Source: a virus
DNA length: 23,832 bases
Reading direction: 5' to 3' (one strand)
IMG/VR virus record: IMGVR_UViG_3300050821_006291
Span: 1-23,832 of that record
Every line of letters starts with the position of its first letter. The stretch's first letter is position 1. The translations under genes were made by a program, and so were the position numbers. Shown piece by piece: positions 18,795-23,832 of the stretch. The notes under the pieces are model-generated. The model worked only from the letters and a program-made list of their open reading frames with translations. It did not search any database and was not told the origin of the DNA.

Positions 18795-20129
18795 GTGCAG
18801 AGAATATTTAATCCAGAGCGAGACTGGCGATATTATATTAGAAATTACAAGACATTTAATAATAGCCTAAAAGGTTTTGCAAATTCAGAAGATGCACATT
18901 ATTTAATTGTCTTCTCGAATTTTATTAAAATATGTTTTTATACTGGTGAATTTCATGCGCCTTACAATTATTTCGAGGCAATTGGAATTCCTGATATTAA
19001 ATTACACATTGATAGACTTATATCAAGATATCCCGGAAAAATAGAACTAACTGACTATTCACCTGGAAATCATTGCAGGATCTTGACCACAACCGATCAA
19101 AACTGGATAACTGACATGTATTATAAAATGATGGAATCCAAATCAGAATTATCAAAGGACCAAACTAAATATTATCGTTCTCTGCACAATAAAATATCAA
19201 CTGAACAATCGATTAAATATTCAGATTCGCCAATCATTAAATATGTTGAGTATTTAAACTCAGTAAATCTACCAGAATGCATATTAAATAATTGTGAAGC
19301 CGCAAAGTCAATATTCAAGGATCCATACAGCTTAATTTCAATTCAGGACACCATAGAAAACATAATCTCAAAAAAACCAATAACATTTAATCCTCACGAG
19401 ACGATAAATTATAGAATTGGCGGTTTATTTTCAAATTTGCTCAAGGAGGTTAGGCGATTTATCCTAAAGGATTGTGTTGAGTTTGATATTAAGTCCGCCC
19501 ATTTATCATTTCTGTGCGCAAAAACCGGTTTAGAATTGCCAGATAATATTTACGATTTAATTTCTGCCGAAACTGGATTAAAAAAGGAACTGGTAAAGCT
19601 CTGTATCGTCCGGACCATCTACGGAGGCACACAATCGCCCCGAGACGCGCTGATAACAGATCCTGACCGCAGAGCACGACAGGACCGGAAGCGCGCTAAT
19701 CACTGTCCAGAGGTGACGCAGGATCAAGAGCGAGACGACTACCAGACAATCAAATCTAATCTCTGGTTTTCGCAAATTCTAAATGCGGTGGAAAAATTCT
19801 CAAAAGAAATAATCGATAATAATGGAGTAATGGATGCTTTTGGTAAATTTATTCCTTACACATTCATTTTCGACGATCTCATAGAAGTAAAAACTGACAT
19901 AAAAACTATAATGGCTGCTTATTATTCATCGATTGAAAAACGATTAATAATGAAACTTTTACCATTAACTAATAAAGGAATGAGAATAATTAGCGACGAG
20001 CATGACGGCGTTAGCTGTTATTTTTCTAATCCAGACAGAAAAGAAGAAATGATTAAGTTGTGTAAGAGTGCAGTTGAAAAAGAAGCTAAAAAAATGGGCA
20101 TAAAAACAACATTGGAGATTAAATCATGA
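18795..20129 (+). CDS. Superfamily A polymerase-like replication protein (TV-Pol type), 444 aa
   Basis: It starts with GTG at 18795, six bases after AAAGGA. The three palm motifs of family A DNA polymerases and T7-like RNA polymerases are visible: motif A VEFDIKSAHLSFL with D231; motif B ELVKLCIVRTIYGG with K264, K268, Y276 and G277 (K-x3-K-x7-Y-G, the T7 RNAP R627/K631/Y639 and Pol I R754/K758/Y766 spacing); motif C SDEHDGVS with H403 and D404. DAFGKFIPY (about 347-355) fits the extra Gly-containing segment before motif C. No 3'-5' exonuclease domain is seen. The size and motifs resemble TV-Pol proteins of bacterial mobile elements and viruses. The N-terminal 200 residues are unassigned. An internal GC-rich patch is described separately. 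Confidence 0.6.
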   Translation: MQRIFNPERDWRYYIRNYKTFNNSLKGFANSEDAHYLIVFSNFIKICFYTGEFHAPYNYFEAIGIPDIKLHIDRLISRYPGKIELTDYSPGNHCRILTTTDQNWITDMYYKMMESKSELSKDQTKYYRSLHNKISTEQSIKYSDSPIIKYVEYLNSVNLPECILNNCEAAKSIFKDPYSLISIQDTIENIISKKPITFNPHETINYRIGGLFSNLLKEVRRFILKDCVEFDIKSAHLSFLCAKTGLELPDNIYDLISAETGLKKELVKLCIVRTIYGGTQSPRDALITDPDRRARQDRKRANHCPEVTQDQERDDYQTIKSNLWFSQILNAVEKFSKEIIDNNGVMDAFGKFIPYTFIFDDLIEVKTDIKTIMAAYYSSIEKRLIMKLLPLTNKGMRIISDEHDGVSCYFSNPDRKEEMIKLCKSAVEKEAKKMGIKTTLEIKS

Positions 20130-20551
20130 GCAAGAAAAATAAGAGATTGACCAAGAGAGAATTAAAGGGACAACCAATATCATTTAGTCAGGCAGTGGAA
20201 ATAGGAATGGCGCCAAATTTCGACAAAATAAAACACCTTTTACATGAATACGAAAAGACAAATGATATGGAAGTACCTCCAGGAACCAATTTAAAAGAAA
20301 ACATAGATCTATCTGTATATAAATGTAAGCACTGTAATTTACTAAAATACGGTTTCAATAATATGTTTCAATGCGGCAAATACCTATATAATGTGGAACC
20401 TATTAACTGTGCATCAGTGATCGGACACCTATATTCACGCGCTCTATGTGTGGCAAATAATGATCCGCATGAATTAAAGATCAGCGATAAAGATGGGAAT
20501 TTAATTGATCATGCAGATCTTGATCAATTATTTAATCAGCCAAGAAAATAA
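20126..20551 (+). CDS. Cys-containing protein coupled to the polymerase, 141 aa
   Basis: The ATG overlaps the polymerase stop (ATGA), so both are made together. The N-terminus is basic (MSKKNKRLTKRELKG) and is followed by a short amphipathic helix; YKCKHCNLLKYGFNNMFQCGKY (about residues 65-86; C-x-x-C then one more Cys) and NCASVIG form a likely metal-binding knuckle; the C-terminus is acidic. It might be a replication accessory factor, inferred only from coupling. I do not recognise a family. Confidence 0.6.
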   Translation: MSKKNKRLTKRELKGQPISFSQAVEIGMAPNFDKIKHLLHEYEKTNDMEVPPGTNLKENIDLSVYKCKHCNLLKYGFNNMFQCGKYLYNVEPINCASVIGHLYSRALCVANNDPHELKISDKDGNLIDHADLDQLFNQPRK

Positions 20552-20564
20552 ATATACGCATAAC
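20552..20564 (+). promoter_or_regulatory. 13-bp repeated box, copy 2
   Basis: ATATACGCATAAC begins directly after the stop codon of the preceding gene and lies 13 nt before the start of the gene at 20578. It is identical to the box before the RHH gene (18587-18599), so the two operon segments may be co-regulated, with this copy marking the head of the small-gene train. Confidence 0.5.
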
Positions 20565-20577
20565 GCCATATACATGT

Positions 20578-20736
20578 ATGAGAAAAAATAAATTTGACGC
20601 TACTCCCTGGTATCCACACGAATTCGTAGAAATACCAGATGATATTACAACAGAACATAAGTGCTCTAAGTGCGGAGAATATTATATCAGTTTTGGGCAC
20701 TACATGACAAAACACAGCGATCAGAGGAGTGTTTGA
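20578..20736 (+). CDS. Small zinc-finger-like protein, 52 aa
   Basis: The frame MRKNKFDATPWYPHEFVEIP... ends with HKCSKCGEYYISFGHYMTKH, in which C29, C32, H41 and H46 give a C-x2-C-x8-H-x4-H pattern like a compact C2H2 finger. It is preceded by the 13-bp box; no classical ribosome site is visible. Its stop codon lies 2 nt before the GTG of the HAD fragment. The frame is short, but the Cys/His spacing and the tight arrangement with its neighbours support it. It may be the most distant member of the following Cys-rich gene family. Confidence 0.55.
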   Translation: MRKNKFDATPWYPHEFVEIPDDITTEHKCSKCGEYYISFGHYMTKHSDQRSV

Positions 20737-20738
20737 TT

Positions 20739-20858
20739 GTGGAGGATAGTCCGGTAGGAATACAATCAGCAAAAGCAACTGGAGCAAAAGTATGGGAACT
20801 GAAAAAATCAAGTCATTTAACTTTAGATAACTATAATCAACAATTAGGAATATTATGA
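20739..20858 (+). CDS. C-terminal fragment of a HAD-superfamily hydrolase, 39 aa
   Basis: From GTG 20739 the frame reads VEDSPVGIQSAKATGAKVW, the motif IV region of HAD phosphatases (EDSxxGIxAAxxAG). Upstream in the same frame are the codons EECLI, which also match the family (PEECLVVEDS), but the HAD homology stops there and upstream DNA is used in another frame for the zinc-finger-like gene. Only about 40 of the usual 200 residues are present, without the nucleophile DxD motif, so it cannot be a phosphatase alone. GAGGAG lies nine bases before the GTG and the stop overlaps the next start, so it may still be translated. It could be a genuine mini-protein or a recombination remnant. Confidence 0.55.
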   Translation: MEDSPVGIQSAKATGAKVWELKKSSHLTLDNYNQQLGIL

Positions 20859-21058
20859 GCTATGCAGGAATTGACCCCGACAACGCAGAAGAATTAAGCC
20901 AATACGACCACGACAACGCAGAACCAACATTATCAGAATCAACCGATAATCTACTTTCATTCATCCGTTCAAAAACCTATGAGGAGAAAAAAGATCCTCT
21001 CGTTTTGGCGGAAATTAAGGCTAAAATTGAGGAGTTTGAGAAGGAGTGGATAGGATGA
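20855..21058 (+). CDS. Small acidic protein, 67 aa, unknown
   Basis: The ATG overlaps the previous stop (ATGA). The N-terminal half contains two similar units, IDPDNAEELSQYDHDNAEP (DNAE repeated), and the C-terminal half is a probable helix (LVLAEIKAKIEEFEKEWIG). It has no cysteines, unlike its downstream neighbours. Its 3' end carries AAGGAG eight bases before the next ATG, so it also provides the ribosome site for the next gene. Confidence 0.6.
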   Translation: MSYAGIDPDNAEELSQYDHDNAEPTLSESTDNLLSFIRSKTYEEKKDPLVLAEIKAKIEEFEKEWIG

Positions 21059-21402
21059 GCGAAGGAGTATATGGACACGATTTCGATAGGCGCGATGGTA
21101 AATGTAAGAATTGCGGAATTAATAAAAACAATCACTATCGTATCGAATGTAAAGAGATTATTAAGGCTAACGAGGATGCGGCAGTTAGGAATAATGCTTT
21201 TGCTACTCATCAATGGCGAGTAAGTCCTTTGCCAACCGTTGATAACAAGTACCTATCCGTAGTGTGCAACGTGTGCGGTTTACAATATAGCTACGATGAT
21301 GGCGGCTATTACGGATCAGCAAGTGAAACGGATGTATTTTGGCACAACGATCGTAATAAGCTTTCTTGTGATGAATTAATCATAAAAGGCATCATCGAAT
21401 GA
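21055..21402 (+). CDS. Double-module Cys-rich zinc-ribbon-like protein, 115 aa
   Basis: ATG 21055 overlaps the preceding stop and has AAGGAG upstream. Two copies of the same module are fused. Module 1 (about 7-40) has HDFDRRDGKCKNCG then ECKEIIK. Module 2 (about 50-115) has HQWRV, VVCNVCG and the tail LSCDELIIKGIIE. Each has one His and three Cys in the order H...C-x2-C...C, suggesting one zinc per module. The first module lost its stop codon, giving a fusion. The final codons include the AAAGG ribosome site for the next gene. Confidence 0.65.
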   Translation: MSEGVYGHDFDRRDGKCKNCGINKNNHYRIECKEIIKANEDAAVRNNAFATHQWRVSPLPTVDNKYLSVVCNVCGLQYSYDDGGYYGSASETDVFWHNDRNKLSCDELIIKGIIE

Positions 21403-21914
21403 AACCCATCTATCTCGACCCAACGCAAAACCTATCTTATGGCAATGCAGTAGTGAGCAAAATCGATCATTCTTCCGGGCTAATTATTCTATCTGCGCAA
21501 GACCAGCATTCCAACGGTAATTATACATACAGTAATAGTCCTTATGCTTCTCTTGCGGCAAATGCAATGCAGAACACAATGCAGAGTATTTATCAGTCAA
21601 TGAATCAGCAGCCTTATGCAGGTTTATATAATTGGGCACCATCATTTCAAAAACAATCACTAAAAGACTATGGTGAACAATTTACAACTATCGCCAAGCA
21701 AAAATTGAAAACAGCCCAAGAACTATATGAGGTTCACGGCAATATGATCGATATCAATTATGTCAACCAAGAGTATCTATTTAAATTGAACGAAATGACA
21801 CATACCTGGGACTTCGAAAATCAAAAGTGTAGTAATTGCAATAGTAATTATTGGGGATGCACAGAGAATGAGTTGAGTTGTGATGAAATAATAATAAAGG
21901 ATGTAATTGAGTAG
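21399..21914 (+). CDS. Protein with a Cys-module tail, 171 aa
   Basis: The ATG overlaps the previous stop (ATGA). The first 130 residues are Tyr/Gln/Asn/Ser/Ala-rich and low in charge (for example ANAMQNTMQSIYQSMNQQPY), then a linker helix. The C-terminal 37 residues are the recurrent module: HTWDFENQKCSNCNSN, WGC and SCDEIIIKDVIE. So the module is attached to a large, different N-terminal part here. Function unknown; the module probably binds zinc, and the N-terminus resembles structural or adhesive low-complexity segments. Confidence 0.6.
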   Translation: MKPIYLDPTQNLSYGNAVVSKIDHSSGLIILSAQDQHSNGNYTYSNSPYASLAANAMQNTMQSIYQSMNQQPYAGLYNWAPSFQKQSLKDYGEQFTTIAKQKLKTAQELYEVHGNMIDINYVNQEYLFKLNEMTHTWDFENQKCSNCNSNYWGCTENELSCDEIIIKDVIE

Positions 21915-22110
21915 TCCCGCCGAAAAACTAACTGCGCTACAGGAACTTATCAAAGCTGGATTAATTCCGGTATTTATGGGTCGTGTGTTAATGGATTTCC
22001 CCATACAATCATACGTAATAGACTGTCCCAAATGCCATAACCACACAATTGATGTTTTTGCAAATGAAATGTCTTGTGATGAATGGATAATAAAAGGAAT
22101 AATAGAGTGA
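21907..22110 (+). CDS. Cys-module protein, 67 aa, TTG start
   Basis: The start is TTG at 21907 inside the end of the previous gene, five bases after AAGGA; the other overlaps in the train use ATGA or GTGA, but here the site reads GTAG and the start has slipped to TTG. The N-terminal 35 residues form a helix (SSPAEKLTALQELIKAGLI), then DCPKCHNHTI and EMSCDEWIIKGIIE give the C-x2-C...C module, with the His between the Cys groups rather than before them. Unknown function. Confidence 0.6.
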   Translation: MSSPAEKLTALQELIKAGLIPVFMGRVLMDFPIQSYVIDCPKCHNHTIDVFANEMSCDEWIIKGIIE

Positions 22111-22295
22111 AAAATCCGGAAAAAGCCTTTGAATTTCTTTATTCAGTGGGACATAAATTTACTACTATAAGTGATGATTGCTTAAACTGTGGTGTATCTT
22201 ACGAAACTCTATTAGGCATTTTACTTCATCAGCGGCAAAACAAACAACACCAATCCAATTGTGATGAGTGGATTATAAAAGGAATAATAGAATGA
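22107..22295 (+). CDS. Cys-module protein, 62 aa, GTG start
   Basis: GTG 22107 forms a GTGA overlap with the previous stop; AAAGGA eight bases upstream is contributed by codons of the previous gene's IIKGIIE tail. The sequence has GHKFTTISDDCLNCGVS, a His/Gln-rich loop, and SNCDEWIIKGIIE. The module order H...C-x2-C...C is intact. The last 13 codons are nearly identical in DNA to those of the previous gene, indicating recent duplication or conversion. Confidence 0.65.
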   Translation: MKNPEKAFEFLYSVGHKFTTISDDCLNCGVSYETLLGILLHQRQNKQHQSNCDEWIIKGIIE

Positions 22296-22507
22296 CGCAC
22301 ATATGGAATGACTCCTATACAATTGAGCACGATCGTAATGGTTCGGATGCGATTATGTTGGATCATAAATTTGAGTGTAAACTGTGCGGTATAACAAAAT
22401 ATTACGGCAAAATAGTATACGACAAAAATAATTTAGAATCCGTATTGACAAAACACAGAGACGATATTGAGAATAATTATCCCGCGAGTTGTAAAAGAAT
22501 AGAGTGA
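22292..22507 (+). CDS. Cys-module protein with shortened tail, 71 aa
   Basis: ATG 22292 overlaps the previous stop and uses the AAAGGA in its neighbour's tail. Start MTHIWND resembles the HTWDF of the module in the gene at 21399. A central HKFECKLCGITKYYG provides the H and C-x2-C; the end is PASCKRIE, a version of the tail lacking the middle residues (SC-KRIE against SCDEWIIKGIIE). The shorter tail still ends in GAGTGA, overlapping the next start. It is probably an older or edge member of the array. Confidence 0.6.
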   Translation: MTHIWNDSYTIEHDRNGSDAIMLDHKFECKLCGITKYYGKIVYDKNNLESVLTKHRDDIENNYPASCKRIE

Positions 22508-22656
22508 AGATTATCAAGCTCGCTATATTAGGAGACAACGGGGAAAAATATATTACCGAACTTGAAGGTGATTATATCTACTCCGAATCAATTATTATAC
22601 ATAAGGACAATAAAATAATAATAGTTGGCATGAGATTTCATTTAAATAATAGATAA
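22504..22656 (+). CDS. Last gene of the train, 50 aa, no Cys module
   Basis: GTG 22504 overlaps the previous stop in GTGA fashion. The product (MKIIKLAILGDNGEKYITEL...) is a short predicted beta-rich protein with three strands (KIIKLAILG, ESIIIHKD, KIIIVGMRF) and no cysteine. It overlaps the convergent minus-strand gene end by 19 nt, so it marks the right edge of the rightward operon; no terminator is seen between the two. Unknown function. Confidence 0.5.
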   Translation: MKIIKLAILGDNGEKYITELEGDYIYSESIIIHKDNKIIIVGMRFHLNNR

Positions 22657-22979
22657 CCGATCAAGCAATAACACAGAGTCAAAGCCGCATAGACATAACC
22701 AAGGCTAAGTTTTGGAACAGTCATTAGCTTTTTATTTTGTTCTCTTTGACCATCAAGCAACCTATCCAATTTCCCATTCAATCGTGGAAACTCAACTTGT
22801 GTTATGTGGTTAAGTGAATCCTCGATATTATATAATCTTTTTTCCGTGAATGTTAGGCGATCAGAAGTATCAATTACAAATTCTTTAGAATGAAGCTGAA
22901 TCACATTACCATTTGATATTGCGGGGAGTGGAGTGTTAGCTGACTGATCTACTTCGTCGTTAGGATCTTCGGGTGTCAT
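22638..22979 (-). CDS. XhlA/holin-accessory-like membrane protein, 113 aa
   Basis: Residues about 1-45 are polar and unstructured; 45-80 form a coiled coil (FTEKRLYNIEDSLNHITQVEFPRLNGKLDRLL); the C-terminus has one transmembrane helix (about 93-112; LGYVYAALTLCYCLIGYLLF) ending in K. A coiled coil plus a single C-terminal helix is the XhlA/hemolysin-type layout of phage lysis cassettes. It overlaps the holin-like gene by 4 nt. Role in host-cell permeabilisation is inferred; the sequence pattern alone is not specific. Confidence 0.5.
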   Translation of the reverse strand: MTPEDPNDEVDQSANTPLPAISNGNVIQLHSKEFVIDTSDRLTFTEKRLYNIEDSLNHITQVEFPRLNGKLDRLLDGQREQNKKLMTVPKLSLGYVYAALTLCYCLIGYLLFK

Positions 22980-23293
22980 TTTTCAGACTCCTTTTGCAAT
23001 ATTGATTTTAGAGCGGAAAAGATATAACCACTACAAAAACCAGTAATGATCGAATATCCAACTCTATCAATTAGTTTTGCGCCGATTAAATATGATGGTG
23101 ATAACCCACTAAATAAAACAATCACAAGGCTAATTATAATTGCTAAAGTTGGTAAATAAATTCCAGTAAATTGTTTATTGGTTATCAAGCTCGGAAATTT
23201 CAATTCCAACCAGGTCCTAATAAAATAAACCACGATCCCAACTACTGAAGCGTGAAATAAAGTGCTAATTTGAAATAGTGATTGAATATCCAT
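22976..23293 (-). CDS. Putative holin, 105 aa, three or four membrane segments
   Basis: Hydrophobic segments occur at about 12-30 (FHASVVGIVVYFIRTWL), 44-64 (IYLPTLAIIISLVIVLFSG) and 78-96 (YSIITGFCSGYIFSALKSIL), with a short amphipathic stretch between (SYLIGAKLIDRVG). Small size, several membrane helices and a charged tail (LQKESEK) fit a holin, which forms the inner-membrane lesion at lysis. It is flanked by two coiled-coil/membrane genes of the same strand, and no endolysin is in view; that may lie outside the window. Confidence 0.5.
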   Translation of the reverse strand: MDIQSLFQISTLFHASVVGIVVYFIRTWLELKFPSLITNKQFTGIYLPTLAIIISLVIVLFSGLSPSYLIGAKLIDRVGYSIITGFCSGYIFSALKSILQKESEK

Positions 23294-23294
23294 T

Positions 23295-23567
23295 TTATTT
23301 TTTGAAGTAGTAAGTAATTACCAAAGTAAGTAATAGCCCAATTAAACCACATCCACCTTTCCAAACTATGTCAGAAATAGTTCCAACTTTCACAGACAAA
23401 TTTTCCACCGTAATACTTAATTGTTTGATATGATTTTGATGATTATTTATTGTGTCGGCTAAATTATCGATACTCTCTTTTAAATATTCGTTTTGTTGTT
23501 TTACGGAGTGAATATCTAAATCATTTTGAGAGTAAGATCGTGGAGGTTTGGGTGGGGGAGAATTCAT
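23295..23567 (-). CDS. Coiled-coil protein with C-terminal membrane anchor, 90 aa
   Basis: The first residues are Pro-rich (MNSPPPKPPRSYSQND), residues about 20-60 form a regular coiled coil (QNEYLKESIDNLADTINNHQ, QLSITVENLSVKVGTI), and residues 68-87 form a membrane helix (WKGGCGLIGLLLTLVITYYF) followed by KK. The layout parallels the gene at 22638 and again resembles XhlA-type lysis-module proteins. The ATG shares a base with the stop of the next structural gene (TAATG), so it is translationally coupled to it. Confidence 0.45.
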   Translation of the reverse strand: MNSPPPKPPRSYSQNDLDIHSVKQQNEYLKESIDNLADTINNHQNHIKQLSITVENLSVKVGTISDIVWKGGCGLIGLLLTLVITYYFKK

Positions 23568-23832
23568 TATTGAGCTGTTCCCGTGTATCCTAATTGTCCG
23601 CCTGCAAAATTAACTAACTGACTCAGAACATTTAAAGTAGCCGTTTGAGTTGGACCGGATAATCCAGAATTAGCTAATTGGTTATCGTATTGAGTAATTG
23701 TCCCATCTGGATTATTTATAGTAACCAAAAAATGCAGAACATTCGGAGGATTTGATCCAGAGTCAGAGTAATAAAATTCTACTCTAATATTTTGTAAACC
23801 AACTGAATTGACTATTTGTTTTGTAATTGTAA
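23567..23832 (-). CDS. C-terminal end of a structural protein, start beyond window
   Basis: The frame enters from the right edge and ends at TAA 23569-23567. The visible 87 residues include strand-like segments (VGLQNIRVEFYYSDSG, VLHFLVTINNPDGTITQYDN) and end in a Gly-rich tail (VNFAGGQLGYTGTAQ). This composition suits a tail or minor virion protein. It is upstream of the lysis-type genes in the same transcript. No family recognised. Confidence 0.5.
   Translation of the reverse strand, partial: TITKQIVNSVGLQNIRVEFYYSDSGSNPPNVLHFLVTINNPDGTITQYDNQLANSGLSGPTQTATLNVLSQLVNFAGGQLGYTGTAQ

Noticed and set aside
19489-19775. Minus-strand frames of 62 and 65 codons inside the polymerase-like gene
   Set aside because: They exist because the GC-rich patch lacks stops on both strands; there is no ribosome site or recognisable protein.
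20536-20811. 91-codon hydrophobic minus-strand frame opposite the small-gene train
   Set aside because: Antisense to two supported genes with overlapping start/stop signals; hydrophobicity is a by-product of reversed polar AT-rich codons.
20977-22538. Several 60-90 codon minus-strand frames opposite the Cys-module genes
   Set aside because: All are Ile/Ser/Phe-rich shadows of the plus-strand train, without start signals.

Overview
The window reads as part of an AT-rich, tailed, probably temperate dsDNA phage (or prophage) of an unidentified bacterial host. Evidence is a complete leftward packaging and head module (small-terminase candidate, large terminase, portal, scaffold, coat, connector), a tail-fibre-like protein running off the left edge, a tyrosine integrase with an excisionase-like helix-turn-helix protein, and three small holin/lysis-type membrane proteins at the right edge. 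Leftward late genes occur at both ends, so the parent genome is probably circular or circularly permuted, with the rest of the tail genes outside the window. No tRNA, rRNA, CRISPR array or insertion sequence was seen. The host cannot be named from the sequence.

Layout. (1) 1-10916, minus strand: late operon in order small-terminase candidate, GNAT-like protein, two unknowns, TerL, a small unknown, portal, scaffold, coat, HNH homing endonuclease, two structural genes, connector, a small structural gene and tail fibre. Most genes overlap or nearly touch and have AGGA-type ribosome binding sites. The HNH gene is the obvious interruption and is flanked on both sides by RNA hairpins. (2) 10917-11925: about 1 kb without a gene, dense in structure: four direct repeats at a 40-42 bp period, three related CTTTCTTT-core palindromes and a GC-rich stretch with long T tracts. 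Next to the terminase genes, it is the natural candidate for a packaging site, origin or bidirectional control region. (3) 11926-13131: a two-gene plus-strand operon and a converging small Cys protein sharing a terminator. (4) 13132-14370: a divergent cassette (ribbon-helix-helix protein plus P-loop kinase-like protein, opposite a PD-(D/E)XK-like protein) around a symmetric operator. (5) 14363-17159: integrase, excisionase-like protein and two further minus-strand genes, one with a strong internal GC jump. (6) 17352-18613: a gene with a leaderless-type promoter, a lipoprotein, a small minus-strand gene, a candidate small RNA and an 80-nt tract without G.

(7) 18614-22656, plus strand: the most unusual region. 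A ribbon-helix-helix protein precedes a 444-residue protein carrying the three palm motifs of superfamily A polymerases, with motif B residues at T7 RNA polymerase/Pol I spacing. It resembles the small TV-Pol-type polymerases of mobile elements and is the likely replication protein. Behind it runs a train of about ten tiny, mostly overlapping genes. Several are paralogous Cys-rich (probably zinc-binding) proteins ending in the same SCDE-x-IIKGIIE tail, and the DNA encoding that tail contains the Shine-Dalgarno site of the next gene. A fragment of a HAD-family hydrolase sits in the same train. (8) 22638-23832, minus strand: three small coiled-coil or membrane proteins of holin type and the end of a structural gene.

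Working model (inference): integrase and excisionase handle integration; the ribbon-helix-helix proteins are the only recognisable transcription regulators; the polymerase-like protein drives replication; the terminase acts on a site in the 1-kb gap; and the late operon builds the head. No CI-type repressor, helicase, primase or endolysin is visible in the window.
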